The notes under the pieces were generated by a model that saw nothing but the letters and a program-made list of their open reading frames with translations, had not been told where the DNA came from and made no database searches. DNA of 52,668 bases from Azonexus sp. Lineage in GTDB: Bacteria > Pseudomonadota > Gammaproteobacteria > Burkholderiales > Rhodocyclaceae. The stretch spans positions 1 through 52,668 of the forward strand of contig JAUYEI010000106.1 of assembly GCA_030691385.1 (NCBI GenBank), given 5' to 3'. Both the position numbers and the translations under genes were made by a program. This document shows positions 1-8,419 of this stretch, piece after piece. Position 1 is the stretch's first letter. The number at the start of each line of letters is the position of its first letter.

Positions 1-13
1 AAATGCCTTGCGC

Positions 14-391
14 TCAATGTTTTGGCGAAAAATTTTTTGCTGGTGCCCCCCCCCCCCCCCCCCGCGTATCGTCAATCAGGCATGCGCTGACCTCGACGGG
101 AAAGCGGCGACCGTCGGCGGTTTGATGCTCGGTCTCGAAAAACTGCTGGCCACGAAGGCGCAGATTTTCCATGTCCACCGGAAAATCAAAGCGCCCACGC
201 GGCGATCGCAGACTGTCGATTGGCCTCCCAAGCAGTTCGTGCCGCGGCCAGCCGTAGGTATTGACGGCACATTCGTTGGCTTCAACGATGGTGTTGTCCG
301 CGTCGGCCAGCAGCATGATGTCGTTGGCGGCCTGAAACAATGACTCGTATGGAATGTCTTTGGCTTTGTGCGGAAAATGCTCAGCAATCAT
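14..391 (-). pseudogene. PAS-domain sensor protein, 5' part, interrupted by a poly-G tract
   Basis: The first ~105 codons encode a PAS sensor domain: it opens with 'SLFQAANDIMLLADADNTIV', runs through 'NTYGWPRHELLGRP' and ends at the typical 'GRRFPVEVSACLIDD' strand. The start at 391 is preceded by AAAGGAG at a good distance. At residue ~107 the frame enters 18 consecutive G (46-63 on the given strand) and then stops. In the neighbouring frame the sequence just past the tract reads 'IFRQNIERKAF', the usual end of a PAS domain before a kinase or GGDEF output, so the real protein probably continues beyond the window edge. The break may be a true frameshift, phase variation or a sequence error. 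It lies directly downstream of the TerB-like gene on the same strand. Partial at the window edge. Confidence 0.6.
46..63. repeat. 18-base homopolymeric C tract
   Basis: Positions 46 to 63 are all C on the given strand. The tract lies inside a PAS-domain coding sequence and decides its reading frame. The frame that restores the PAS ending would need 17 (or 20) bases. Confidence 0.95.
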
Positions 392-429
392 GTCTCGTAT
401 CTCCTTTGAGCGAACCTGGGAAAATCCGC

Positions 430-1389
430 TCAGGCACGCATCATCGACATCACCTGGGCGGCGTCCAGCGTTGCCGCTTTCTGCTGGATTTGCGGCAGAT
501 AGAGTGCCTGCATCTGTTTGGCCGGGCCAAGCAGATTCTGGAAGGCGTCGCGCAACATGGCCGTATTCATGCTGCGGCCACCGGCGTAGTAGCGTTTGGC
601 GACCTGCCCCAGCGCATAGGTGGTGGCAAAGGAGAACGCCATGCCGACCGCGACCCCGCCGAACTTGCCAGCCGTCTTGCCAGCGGCTTTGCCGATCAGT
701 CCACCCAGCAGTTTGCGGCCCATCTGTTCGAGATACTGCGAAGTCATCCCGACACCGGCGGCGGCAATGAACTCCTTGATATGCCCCTGATCTAGCTCGA
801 CACCATGCGACTTGCCAATGCCATAGACCATCTTGACCTGCAAGGGAATGATGGCCATCGATGCCCAGGACTGGGGCAGCAGTTCGAGTGCGCCGTTGAG
901 CAGCGCGTAATTGAGGATGGATTTATCCAGTTCGGCATCGGTCGCCAGGGCTGGCGACGCAGCGACCGCTGCGGCGCCAGCCACCGGGGTGAGCGGGATG
1001 ACTGCGGTTGCCTGATCGGCAACCATGTCTACCTCGCCTTCGATCAGATCGGTTTCACTCGCCGTCAATGCCAGCAGGCGTTTCAGTTCGTCAAGAAAAT
1101 GCCGCTCGCTGTCAATCAAACGACCATCGGATTCGCACACGCACAAGGCCATTTCATAAGCTAGCTGGCGCTGACCAGCATCGGCCAGCAGGGCTGTCGC
1201 CGCCGCCAGCGGCAGTCGCTTGAGCAGCACGTCCTGGTAAAGGCGGGCGAGATCCGGCGCCGCGGCCTGTTCGGCCAGGGATTCCGCGATACGGCGAATT
1301 TCCTCCCGTTCCCGATCTTCCTTGTTGTTGTCGGCAAAGGCGGCGTGAATGGCGATGGCAAGAATGGCCTTGATGTGTTCCTGGGTCAT
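430..1389 (-). CDS. TerB-like / DUF697-like protein of unknown function
   Basis: The product has about 319 residues. The N-terminal third ('ILAIAIHAAFADNNKEDREREEI', later 'ALCVCESDGRLIDSERHFLDEL') has the helix pattern and paired acidic segments of TerB-like tellurite-resistance/DUF533 domains. The C-terminal half is Gly/Ala-rich with hydrophobic helices ('AAAGVGMTSQYLEQMGRKLLGGLIGKAAGK', written here in family terms as DUF697-like) and probably touches the membrane. The start at 1389 is chosen because its ATG overlaps the TGA of the upstream P-type ATPase (ATGA) and an AAGGT lies just before it; a longer frame to 1428 would run into the ATPase. It is probably translated by coupling to the ATPase. 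A role in envelope or metal stress is inferred only from context. Confidence 0.65.
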   Translation of the reverse strand: MTQEHIKAILAIAIHAAFADNNKEDREREEIRRIAESLAEQAAAPDLARLYQDVLLKRLPLAAATALLADAGQRQLAYEMALCVCESDGRLIDSERHFLDELKRLLALTASETDLIEGEVDMVADQATAVIPLTPVAGAAAVAASPALATDAELDKSILNYALLNGALELLPQSWASMAIIPLQVKMVYGIGKSHGVELDQGHIKEFIAAAGVGMTSQYLEQMGRKLLGGLIGKAAGKTAGKFGGVAVGMAFSFATTYALGQVAKRYYAGGRSMNTAMLRDAFQNLLGPAKQMQALYLPQIQQKAATLDAAQVMSMMRA

Positions 1390-4082
1390 GGTTTTACCTT
1401 GATGGTGGAGTCGGTGTTGTTCCGGCAAAAGAGCGAGACGAGCAGCTTGCGTAGCTCTTCAATGAAGAGAACCGAGGAAGCAACGGCGGTTGCCAGCAGC
1501 CATTCGTTCAGCGACAGATCCACCGTGTCGAAAATCACCTGGGCCGGTCCCCAATGCACCGCGACAATCTGCAGCAGGACGACCCCGGCCAACGCCAGCC
1601 ACAGCTTGCCGTTGGCGAAGAACTGATGGTTGAAGGCGCTGCCATGTTCGGCACGGGCATTGAAAATGTTGAAGAACTGGAAGAGGACGAAGGTGGTGAA
1701 GGCCAGCGTCATCGCCTTGGCTTCGCCGGAGGCCTCTATCGCCCAGGCGTAGAGGCCGAGTGTGCCGACGGCCATGGTCGCACCGTACAGACCGATGCGC
1801 CACAGGCGCTGCACCGAGAGGATACCGGCATCGGACTGGCGTGGCGTGTCGCGCATGATGCCCTGACGCGCTGGTTCAACCCCCAGGGTCATGGCCGGTG
1901 GGCCGACCATGATGATGTTGACCCAGAGGATCTGGATGGCGGTGAACGGTGTGGCCAGGCCAAGGAAGGGCGCCGCGAGGACGGTGAGGATGGCGCCGAC
2001 GTTGGTCGATAGCTGGAAGCGGACGAACTTGATGATGTTCTCGTAGATGGTGCGTCCTTCTTCCACGGCGCGGACGATCGAGGCAAAGTTGTCGTCGGTC
2101 AGCACCAGCGTGGCTGCTTCCTTGGTCACTTCCGTACCGGTGATCCCCATGGCCACGCCAATGTCGGCGGTTTTCAGAGCCGGCGCGTCGTTGACCCCGT
2201 CACCGGTCATCGCCACGACATGGCCCTTGGCCTGCAGGGCTTCGACAATACGCATCTTGTGCTCGGGGGCGACCCGGGCGAAGACGGCGCTCTTCTCCAC
2301 CAGAGCGGCGATTTCGCTCTGGCTGAGTCCATCGAGCTCACGCCCCTCATGGGATTCGCCCTTGAGTCCCAGTTCGCGGGCGATGGCCGCAGCCGTCACC
2401 CGGTGGTCGCCGGTGATCATTTTCACCTGGATACCGGCGGCGTGGCAGGTGGCGATGGCCTCCTTGGCTTCAGCACGCGGCGGATCGATGATGCCGACCA
2501 GGGCATGCAGGGTCAGATCCTTTACCCAGGGCAAGAGGTCGCCGGCCGGATCGAAATCCGCCGCCGGAATGATCCGGCCAGCCAGCGCCAGGACGCGCAA
2601 GGCCTGGTCGGCCAAGGCCTCGTTTTCGGCGATGAAGGCAGCCCGGATTGCGTCGTCGATCGGCAAGGCGCCGTCGTTTTCCCCGATATAGGCGGTGGCG
2701 CGTGCCAGCAGCACGTCGGGGGCGCCCTTGACGCACATCATGACCCGGTCGCCATCATGGTGGAAAGTGACCATGTACTTGGTGGCCGAGTCGAAGGGGA
2801 TTTCGGCAATGCGGGGCCAGTGTTCAAGCGCGGCATCGGGCGTCAGCCCCGCCTTTGCCGCCAGGGTCAGCAAGGCACCTTCGGTTGGGTCGCCGATCAG
2901 GGCGCCGTCCTTGATCCGGGCATCGACGCACAATGCAGCCGGGAGCAGGACATGGCGCAGCGTTGCCGATTCCTGGCCGAGTCCTTCGATACGGCCTTCG
3001 CCGCCATAGCCTTCGCCGCTGACCGTGTAACGCTGCCCGCCGCAGTATAAGGCGCGGGCCGTCATCTGGTTGAGCGTTAGCGTGCCGGTTTTGTCGGAGC
3101 AGATCACCGTCGTGCATCCGAGCGTCTCGACAGCAGCCAGTTTCTTGACAATGGCGTTGCGCTTCGCCATCCGGTGCATACCCAGGGCCAACGTCACTGT
3201 GACCACCGCCGGCAGACCTTCGGGAATGGCAGCCACGGCCAGTGCGATGGCCGTCATCGCCGTTGTGACCAGTTCGTCGCCGCGCATCAGGCCCATGACG
3301 AACATCAGACCGACGACGACGGTGGCGATGATCGCCAGGCGTTTGCCCAGACTATCCAACTGGATCTGCAGGGGGGTTTCTCCTTCGGCCGTTTCCGCCA
3401 ACAGGCCGGCCAGGCGACCCATTTCGGTGCGCATCCCGGTTGCGGTTACCACGGTTTCGAGGCGACCCCGGGTCACCACGGTGTTCATGAACACCATGTT
3501 GTGGCGTTCAGCCAACACCGCCGATTCCGCCACGGCATCCGGCAGCTTCGCCACGGCATGGGATTCGCCGGTCAATGCCGCTTCCGCGACTTCGGCGCTG
3601 TGCGCGGTCAGGACCCGGGCGTCTGCCGGTATGCGGTCGCCGGCTTCGAGCAGCAGGATGTCACCGGGCACCAGATCCGCCGCCTCGATCTGCTGCATCT
3701 GACCATCGCGACGCACCCGGGCGCCCGGCGCCAGCATGTTTTTCAATGCCGCCAGTGCCGCTTCCGCACGATGTTCCTGGAAAAACCCAAGAGTAGCGTT
3801 GAGCAGCACGACAATGCCGATCACGATAGCGTCCTTGAAGTCTCCGATCGCACCGGCCAGTACGGCGGCACCGATCAGGATCAGCACCAACAGGCTCTTG
3901 AACTGGTCGAGGAATTTCAGCCAGACGGGGCGAGGTGCTTTTTCTGCCAGACGATTGGGGCCGTGTTCGGCTAGGCGGTTGGCGATCTGGACCGTGCTCA
4001 GGCCACGGTCGGGAACGACATTGAGTTCGGTCGCGACTTGTGGGGGCGCAAGCGCGTGCCAGGAAGATGTGGGTGTTTTCAT
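1386..4082 (-). CDS. P2-type cation-transporting ATPase
   Basis: The product has 898 residues, the usual length for SERCA/PMR1-like bacterial pumps that export Ca2+ or other cations at the expense of ATP. It contains the actuator TGES at 171-174, the M4 PEGL at 287-290, the phosphorylation motif DKTGT with Asp330, the nucleotide-binding KGAP at ~452, TGDH at ~557 and the hinge GDGVND at 627-632. Ten membrane segments can be placed. M5 reads 'LSTNVGAIL', so the SERCA Glu771 position is Ala, as in PMCA-type pumps. M6 reads 'WVNIIMVGPPA', with Val726 at the position of the cation ligand Asp800 of SERCA. The substrate is therefore uncertain. It lies 24 bases after an antiporter gene and overlaps the next gene, so it is likely co-transcribed with both. 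Confidence 0.9.
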   Translation of the reverse strand: MKTPTSSWHALAPPQVATELNVVPDRGLSTVQIANRLAEHGPNRLAEKAPRPVWLKFLDQFKSLLVLILIGAAVLAGAIGDFKDAIVIGIVVLLNATLGFFQEHRAEAALAALKNMLAPGARVRRDGQMQQIEAADLVPGDILLLEAGDRIPADARVLTAHSAEVAEAALTGESHAVAKLPDAVAESAVLAERHNMVFMNTVVTRGRLETVVTATGMRTEMGRLAGLLAETAEGETPLQIQLDSLGKRLAIIATVVVGLMFVMGLMRGDELVTTAMTAIALAVAAIPEGLPAVVTVTLALGMHRMAKRNAIVKKLAAVETLGCTTVICSDKTGTLTLNQMTARALYCGGQRYTVSGEGYGGEGRIEGLGQESATLRHVLLPAALCVDARIKDGALIGDPTEGALLTLAAKAGLTPDAALEHWPRIAEIPFDSATKYMVTFHHDGDRVMMCVKGAPDVLLARATAYIGENDGALPIDDAIRAAFIAENEALADQALRVLALAGRIIPAADFDPAGDLLPWVKDLTLHALVGIIDPPRAEAKEAIATCHAAGIQVKMITGDHRVTAAAIARELGLKGESHEGRELDGLSQSEIAALVEKSAVFARVAPEHKMRIVEALQAKGHVVAMTGDGVNDAPALKTADIGVAMGITGTEVTKEAATLVLTDDNFASIVRAVEEGRTIYENIIKFVRFQLSTNVGAILTVLAAPFLGLATPFTAIQILWVNIIMVGPPAMTLGVEPARQGIMRDTPRQSDAGILSVQRLWRIGLYGATMAVGTLGLYAWAIEASGEAKAMTLAFTTFVLFQFFNIFNARAEHGSAFNHQFFANGKLWLALAGVVLLQIVAVHWGPAQVIFDTVDLSLNEWLLATAVASSVLFIEELRKLLVSLFCRNNTDSTIKVKP

Positions 4083-4106
4083 GAATAAATCCAGTCTGAA
4101 AGGAGT

Positions 4107-5051
4107 TCAATTTGCGGTTAGCGTGGCCCAGACAAAACCGCCATAGAGCAGCAACAGCAACGGGCCACGCCAGCGCGGTATCAGGCCGCGGTGGTCGGGC
4201 GGCAGGAGCAGTAGCGCTGCGGTGCCGCCGACCAGGGTGAGGGCGATCTCCGCCGCCGGCACGGCGATCGGGTGGATGACGCTCGCCAAGCCGACGATCG
4301 CCAGGCCGTTGAAAATATTGCTGCCAATCAGCGTGCCGACGCCGATGTCGTCGTGGCCGCGAAGCCGCGACAGCAGCACGGTAACCAGTTCGGGCATCGT
4401 GGTGCCGATGGAGACCAGCAGGACGCCGACGATGTAGGTATCAATTTCTAGGGCGACCGCCAGGCCAGCGGCGCCCTGAACGAACAGTCTTCCGGCGGCG
4501 ACCAGTGCGCCAAAACCCAGGATGCCCAGCGTCAGCGTCAGCCACGGTCCCGGGCCGGCGTACGGCGGCGGCGTGTCCGCCACCGCGTCGCGGTGGCGCA
4601 GGGCCATGCGGACAACCACCACCAACCAAACCACGAACAGCGCGATCAGTAGTGCGCCCTCGCCGCGCCCGATGCGGCCATCCAGCGCGAACGCCAAGGT
4701 CAGGAGCGGTACCGTCAGCGCCAGCAGGAAATCGCGGCCGAAGTCCTTGCGCGCCGAGCGGATCGCGCCGAACAGCAGGGCCAAGCCGAAGATGAACGCA
4801 ATATTGACCACGTTGCTGCCCAGCGCGTTGCCTAGCCCGATTTCCGGGTTTCCAGAGAGAGCGGCGACGGTCGAGACGGTCAACTCGGGGCTGGAGGTGG
4901 CGAACGCGGCCAGCGTCGTGGCGGCTAGCGCTCGGGGGACGCGCAGATGCGCGGCGGCGCCAAGAATGGCCTTCAGAAATGCTTCACCCCCCGCCGCCGC
5001 CAGCAGGACGGCGCCAAGCAGATACATGAGGTCGCGGGCGGCGAAATCCAT
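4107..5051 (-). CDS. CaCA-family calcium/sodium antiporter
   Basis: The product is a 314-residue, very hydrophobic protein with two inverted halves, as in the Na+/Ca2+ exchanger (YrbG/CaCA) family. The first alpha repeat shows 'ATSSPELTVS' followed by 'GNALGSNVVNI'. The second shows 'SIGTTMPELVT' followed by 'GTLIGSNIFN'. The acidic residue of each (S/T)PEL and the GSN motifs form the ion-binding site in this family. About ten transmembrane helices fit. It sits in the inner membrane and would exchange Ca2+ (or K+) for Na+ or H+. It is followed after 24 bases by a P2 ATPase on the same strand, so the two probably serve the same cation-export response. Confidence 0.88.
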   Translation of the reverse strand: MDFAARDLMYLLGAVLLAAAGGEAFLKAILGAAAHLRVPRALAATTLAAFATSSPELTVSTVAALSGNPEIGLGNALGSNVVNIAFIFGLALLFGAIRSARKDFGRDFLLALTVPLLTLAFALDGRIGRGEGALLIALFVVWLVVVVRMALRHRDAVADTPPPYAGPGPWLTLTLGILGFGALVAAGRLFVQGAAGLAVALEIDTYIVGVLLVSIGTTMPELVTVLLSRLRGHDDIGVGTLIGSNIFNGLAIVGLASVIHPIAVPAAEIALTLVGGTAALLLLPPDHRGLIPRWRGPLLLLLYGGFVWATLTAN

Positions 5052-5085
5052 GGTCGTCAGTCGTTGCGCTGGGTGGCGGAAAGTG

Positions 5086-5670
5086 TCATGGCAGGCGGAT
5101 GATCAGGCTAATCATGACATTATCGTGATTTTGGCGGGAGATGGCCATTCCGACGCGATCGTCACCCTTGACGTACTCGTGGCGCTCTTCGTCGGGCGTG
5201 GCCGACAGGAGATCGTGGCGGTAGCCCTGAGCGGTGAAGCCCTTGACATAGTGGTCAAGGACGGCGGCGAAATTCGCCGCGCCCCCGTAACGCACGGTAA
5301 TGTCCCGGCCGTCGCGATGCCAATGGACGCGAGACAGCCCTGGATAACGGGCGACCGGCGCCGGGTCGGTGCCCGATACGTCGCGCAGTGGCGCTTCGGC
5401 CCTAAGTGCAGGCACCAGTTCGCCGAGTTTTTCACGCGCACCGGGAATGACCTGCACCACTTGAGCGGTAACTGCGCGCACCGCTTCCGGGGCGGCGCTC
5501 ACGCTCTCCCGCGCCACACCGAAAAGCCAGCCAGCGGCGCTGATCGTTGCCCAGATTATCAATATTAAGACCAAAAACAAACCGCCGGTAATGAGAATCC
5601 AGGTCCGACGCCTGATTAAAAAAATTCGGCTCAGGGCAGTTTGCAACAAGGGGGGAGTGATATAACTCAT
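5086..5670 (-). CDS. membrane-anchored protein of unknown function
   Basis: The product has about 194 residues from the ATG at 5670. That start has GAGGA five to six bases upstream and follows the upstream stop by one base; an in-frame start at 5706 would overlap the upstream gene. Residues ~22-48 form one transmembrane helix ('ILITGGLFLVLILIIWATIS') preceded by basic residues ('IRRR'), so the N-terminus is cytoplasmic and the rest lies outside. The periplasmic part has 'HWHRDGRDITVRYGG' and 'GYRHDLLSATPDEERHEYV' but no catalytic motif that I recognise. It is closely linked to the HPF-like gene upstream and to the antiporter downstream. Confidence 0.65.
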   Translation of the reverse strand: MSYITPPLLQTALSRIFLIRRRTWILITGGLFLVLILIIWATISAAGWLFGVARESVSAAPEAVRAVTAQVVQVIPGAREKLGELVPALRAEAPLRDVSGTDPAPVARYPGLSRVHWHRDGRDITVRYGGAANFAAVLDHYVKGFTAQGYRHDLLSATPDEERHEYVKGDDRVGMAISRQNHDNVMISLIIRLP

Positions 5671-5671
5671 C

Positions 5672-6010
5672 TCAGTCCTCGACTGGGGAAACGGGGATTG
5701 GACCAAATTCGCGCTGCCTCGACAAGCGACGCTCCAGACTGCGTGCTGCCCGATCGACGGATCGGGCGATGGCGACCTGGAGATCGCTGGCGACTTCCTC
5801 GATCACGACATCGCGCATCCGCGGCAGGGGAATCCGTAACTGACAACGCTTGTCGTTACCCCCGCGCGGCCCATTGATGTCAGACAGCGTGATGACGATG
5901 CGATCCACGTCTTGCTTGGCCCAATCCAGACCAAAATTCAGGCAGCGCTCGGTATGATCACGCAAGCTTTCGCTCACCTCGATGCCATTGGCGCGAAGTT
6001 CGATCTGCAT
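5672..6010 (-). CDS. short HPF/RaiA-like ribosome hibernation factor
   Basis: The product has 112 residues and begins 'MQIELRANGIEVSESLRDHTE', the beta-strand and helix start of the RaiA/YfiA/HPF fold. It continues with 'VDRIVITLSDINGPRGGNDKRCQL' and ends with a basic helix ('SVDRAARSLERRLSRQ'). Family members bind the 30S subunit near the mRNA channel and inactivate 70S ribosomes in stationary phase or stress. The length fits the short form; there is no C-terminal dimerisation domain. It is the first gene of the minus-strand group and is divergent from the NhaR-like regulator. HPF paralogues often occur in stress islands, which fits the transporters next to it. Confidence 0.8.
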   Translation of the reverse strand: MQIELRANGIEVSESLRDHTERCLNFGLDWAKQDVDRIVITLSDINGPRGGNDKRCQLRIPLPRMRDVVIEEVASDLQVAIARSVDRAARSLERRLSRQREFGPIPVSPVED

Positions 6011-6090
6011 GTTTGCTCCTTTGTTGTGAGTACAAGCACACGATAAGCGGGAAAAATGCTTTAATAAACACGAATTATCATTAACAACAT

Positions 6091-6106
6091 TTCGTTAAGT
6101 AACGAA
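6091..6106. promoter_or_regulatory. perfect palindrome in the HPF/nhaR divergent region
   Basis: TTCGTTAAGTAACGAA is a perfect inverted repeat with a two-base centre, eight bases upstream of the nhaR-like start. The intergenic region (6011-6114) is markedly AT-rich compared with its surroundings and a related TTAAC half-site lies at 6081. It is a likely operator, perhaps for autoregulation by the LysR-type protein. Its closeness to the start codon means that binding could block translation or transcription of that gene. Confidence 0.5.
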
Positions 6107-6114
6107 TAATTACC

Positions 6115-7029
6115 ATGAACCTCAAGCACCTTCGTTATTTCTGGACCGTTGCCCAGATGGGGGGCATCAGCCGCGCCGCAGAAAAGTTGAATCTCACACC
6201 GCAAACCATCAGCGGACAAATTCGTCGCCTGGAGGAAGACCTGGGAACCGTCTTGTTTCGCCCGGCTGGGCGCGGCCTGGAACTAACTGAAGCGGGCCGG
6301 CAGGTCCTGTCCTACGCCGATGAAATCCTGCATCTGAGCGGGGAGTTGAAGCAGGCCTTGTCGGCCCGTCAAAGACAACCAATCCCGGTCCTGCGTATTG
6401 GCATCACGGACGTAGTCCCGAAATCTTTTGCCTACCGCTTGCTGGCCCCCGTCGGCAAACTGCCCGAGCCCGTCAGGCTGGTATGCCGGGAAGGCACTAT
6501 CGACATGCTGCTGGCTGAATTGGCTTTGCAGCGTCTCGACATGGTCGTGGCTGATCGTCCGATGCCGTCCGGGCTGGCCATCCGCGGGCACAACCACAAG
6601 TTGGGGGAAAGCCCTCTGGCGTTTTTCGGGGCGGAGTCTTTGTGCGCAGATCTCGGCGATTTCCCGCAATGCCTGAACGATGCGCCACTGCTTCTGCCCG
6701 GAGGACATTCCGCGGTTCGTGGACATATCGATCGCTGGTTGACCGACCAGCGTCTGGTACCGCGGCTGATGGGCGAGTTCGACGATGGCGCACTAATGAA
6801 AGCTTTCGGGCAGGCGGGTGCCGGTTTCTTCCCGGGCCCCGCCGTTCTGACGAACGAAATATGCGCACGCTACACTGCCCGCCGCATCGGCCTAATCAAT
6901 GACATTCATGAGGGGTTCTGGGCCATAACGGCCGAGCGAAGGGTCGTTCACCCAGCGATCGTGACGGTCATGGAATCCGCACGAGCGGCATTATTTCCCA
7001 CCATCACCCAGCCAATTTCAACAACCTGA
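6115..7029 (+). CDS. nhaR: LysR-type regulator, NhaR-like
   Basis: The product has 304 residues. The N-terminal winged helix-turn-helix reads 'LKHLRYFWTVAQMGGISRAA' and continues 'LNLTPQTISGQIRRLEEDLG', a pattern close to NhaR, the Na+-responsive activator of the NhaA antiporter. The rest is a periplasmic-binding-protein-like effector domain ('VLRIGITDVVPKSFAYRLLAP'). No purine-rich ribosome site precedes the ATG at 6115; an operator-like palindrome occupies that space. It is divergent from the HPF-like gene and followed after 22 bases by a PsiE-like gene. It could control either side of the cluster; no nhaA is visible in this window, so the target is inferred. Confidence 0.8.
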   Translation: MNLKHLRYFWTVAQMGGISRAAEKLNLTPQTISGQIRRLEEDLGTVLFRPAGRGLELTEAGRQVLSYADEILHLSGELKQALSARQRQPIPVLRIGITDVVPKSFAYRLLAPVGKLPEPVRLVCREGTIDMLLAELALQRLDMVVADRPMPSGLAIRGHNHKLGESPLAFFGAESLCADLGDFPQCLNDAPLLLPGGHSAVRGHIDRWLTDQRLVPRLMGEFDDGALMKAFGQAGAGFFPGPAVLTNEICARYTARRIGLINDIHEGFWAITAERRVVHPAIVTVMESARAALFPTITQPISTT

Positions 7030-7051
7030 GATTGCTCGATCGGCAGCCATC

Positions 7052-7516
7052 ATGCAAACAAACGAACAGTCAAAACACCAAACGCACGATCCCGTGCTGT
7101 CCTTCTTCAACCGGGTGATCGCCCAGGTTGCCCGCGTACTCGCTGCAATCATGGTGATGGTCATCATCTGGGGCGTGGCGGATGTGGTTTATGTGCTTTA
7201 CCAGCGCTTGATGGCACCGCCATTTATGCTGCTCGAAATCAAGGACATCCTTGCGACCTTCGGCGCATTCATGGCCGTGCTGATCGCCGTTGAAATATTT
7301 CACAACATCATTCTTTACGTCGAGGACAACCATAACCGGCATCTGGCCGTTGAGATCGTCCTCGGAACGGCGTTGATGGCCATCGCCCGCAAGGTCATCG
7401 TGCTGGACTTCACCGGGGTGGGGGCTGAGCATGTCTATGCAACAGCCGCGGTAACGCTGGCACTGTCCGTGGGCTACTACTTGATTGTCATTCTAGCAAA
7501 AAGCGAAAAACCTTGA
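7052..7516 (+). CDS. PsiE-like membrane protein
   Basis: The product has 154 residues and four hydrophobic helices (about 29-51, 62-85, 95-113 and 125-148), with 'FLEIKDILATFGAFMAVLIAVE'-type spacing (here 'LLEIKDILATFGAFMAVLIA') and 'ILYVEDNHNRHLAVEIVLGTAL', which are typical of the phosphate-starvation-inducible PsiE family. The biochemical function of that family is not established. The gene lies 22 bases after the NhaR-like gene and 46 bases before an MscS-like gene on the same strand, probably one transcript related to ion or osmotic stress. Confidence 0.75.
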   Translation: MQTNEQSKHQTHDPVLSFFNRVIAQVARVLAAIMVMVIIWGVADVVYVLYQRLMAPPFMLLEIKDILATFGAFMAVLIAVEIFHNIILYVEDNHNRHLAVEIVLGTALMAIARKVIVLDFTGVGAEHVYATAAVTLALSVGYYLIVILAKSEKP

Positions 7517-7562
7517 GTCCAGCCCACTATTTTCCCTGCTGCCAAAGGACTGACTAACGCGT

Positions 7563-8417
7563 GTGCCTATGTCCCTGTTAAACGACCTGTTTGTCGCCAT
7601 CCCAGGGCAGTGGGAAAAGGTCATTGCGACCTTCTTCCTGATCGCTACTGGTGCGGCCCTCTCACATCTCTGGGCGCGCTATCTGGTGCGTGGGGAAATT
7701 TCAGCCGAGAAGCGCCGGATGCATCTGGTCTGGGCCCGGAACGTCATCTGGTTCCTGGTTTTTTTCGTCATCATCTCGGTCTGGGCCTCGACGATCGCCG
7801 GTTTTGCCCTGTCCCTCGCTGCGGTTGCCGGGGCTGTACTGATCGTCAGCAAAGAACTGCTGATGTGCGTGCTGGGCTATCTTTACATCACGTTCGTCCG
7901 GCCGTTCAAGGTAGGTGATCTCATTGAAATCAACCAACTGCACGGCCGGGTCATCGACATCGACATATTTGCCACGACGCTGGCGGAGTTGGGATATGCC
8001 GGGCAGCAGACGGGCAAGGTGGCTGAGTTTCCGAATGGTTTATTGCTGACCACGCCTTTGAAAAACACCTCCCTCACCGGAGATTACGTGTTGCATCTGT
8101 TTCGCATGCCGATTCCCAAGGAAGCAACGGGCGATCTTGATCGAGTGGAATCAGCGGCGCTGGCGGCTGCCGATGAGGCGACACGGGCTTGGCAAAGCGA
8201 GGCCGAGGCCCATTTTCGCAAGATTTCCGACGAAAGCTTCATCGCCTTTCCATCAGGTCGCAACAAGGTTCTCTGGGATTTTTCCGATCCCGACCAATTA
8301 CTGCTCGTTATCAGGGTGGCCTGTCCGAGTCATCTGCGGCTGAAAGTGGAGCAGGCGGTGTTTCGCGACACCTGGCGGACACTGAAAACAGGGCAGTCTG
8401 CCGGACTGCATAGCTGA
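7563..8417 (+). CDS. MscS-like small-conductance mechanosensitive channel
   Basis: The product has 284 residues with three N-terminal hydrophobic helices (about 17-34, 58-80 and 82-112). The third continues into 'YLYITFVRPFKVGDLIEINQLHGRVIDID', the conserved pore-end and beta-domain junction of MscS channels. Unusually, the beta domain is followed by 'FPNGLLLTTPLKNTS' in place of the more common PN-x-x-I pattern. The start is uncertain: GTG at 7563 or ATG at 7569, with only a distant AAAGGA. The protein would release solutes on hypo-osmotic shock. It ends two bases before the convergent acyl-AMP ligase gene. Confidence 0.78.
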   Translation: MPMSLLNDLFVAIPGQWEKVIATFFLIATGAALSHLWARYLVRGEISAEKRRMHLVWARNVIWFLVFFVIISVWASTIAGFALSLAAVAGAVLIVSKELLMCVLGYLYITFVRPFKVGDLIEINQLHGRVIDIDIFATTLAELGYAGQQTGKVAEFPNGLLLTTPLKNTSLTGDYVLHLFRMPIPKEATGDLDRVESAALAAADEATRAWQSEAEAHFRKISDESFIAFPSGRNKVLWDFSDPDQLLLVIRVACPSHLRLKVEQAVFRDTWRTLKTGQSAGLHS

Positions 8418-8419
8418 CG

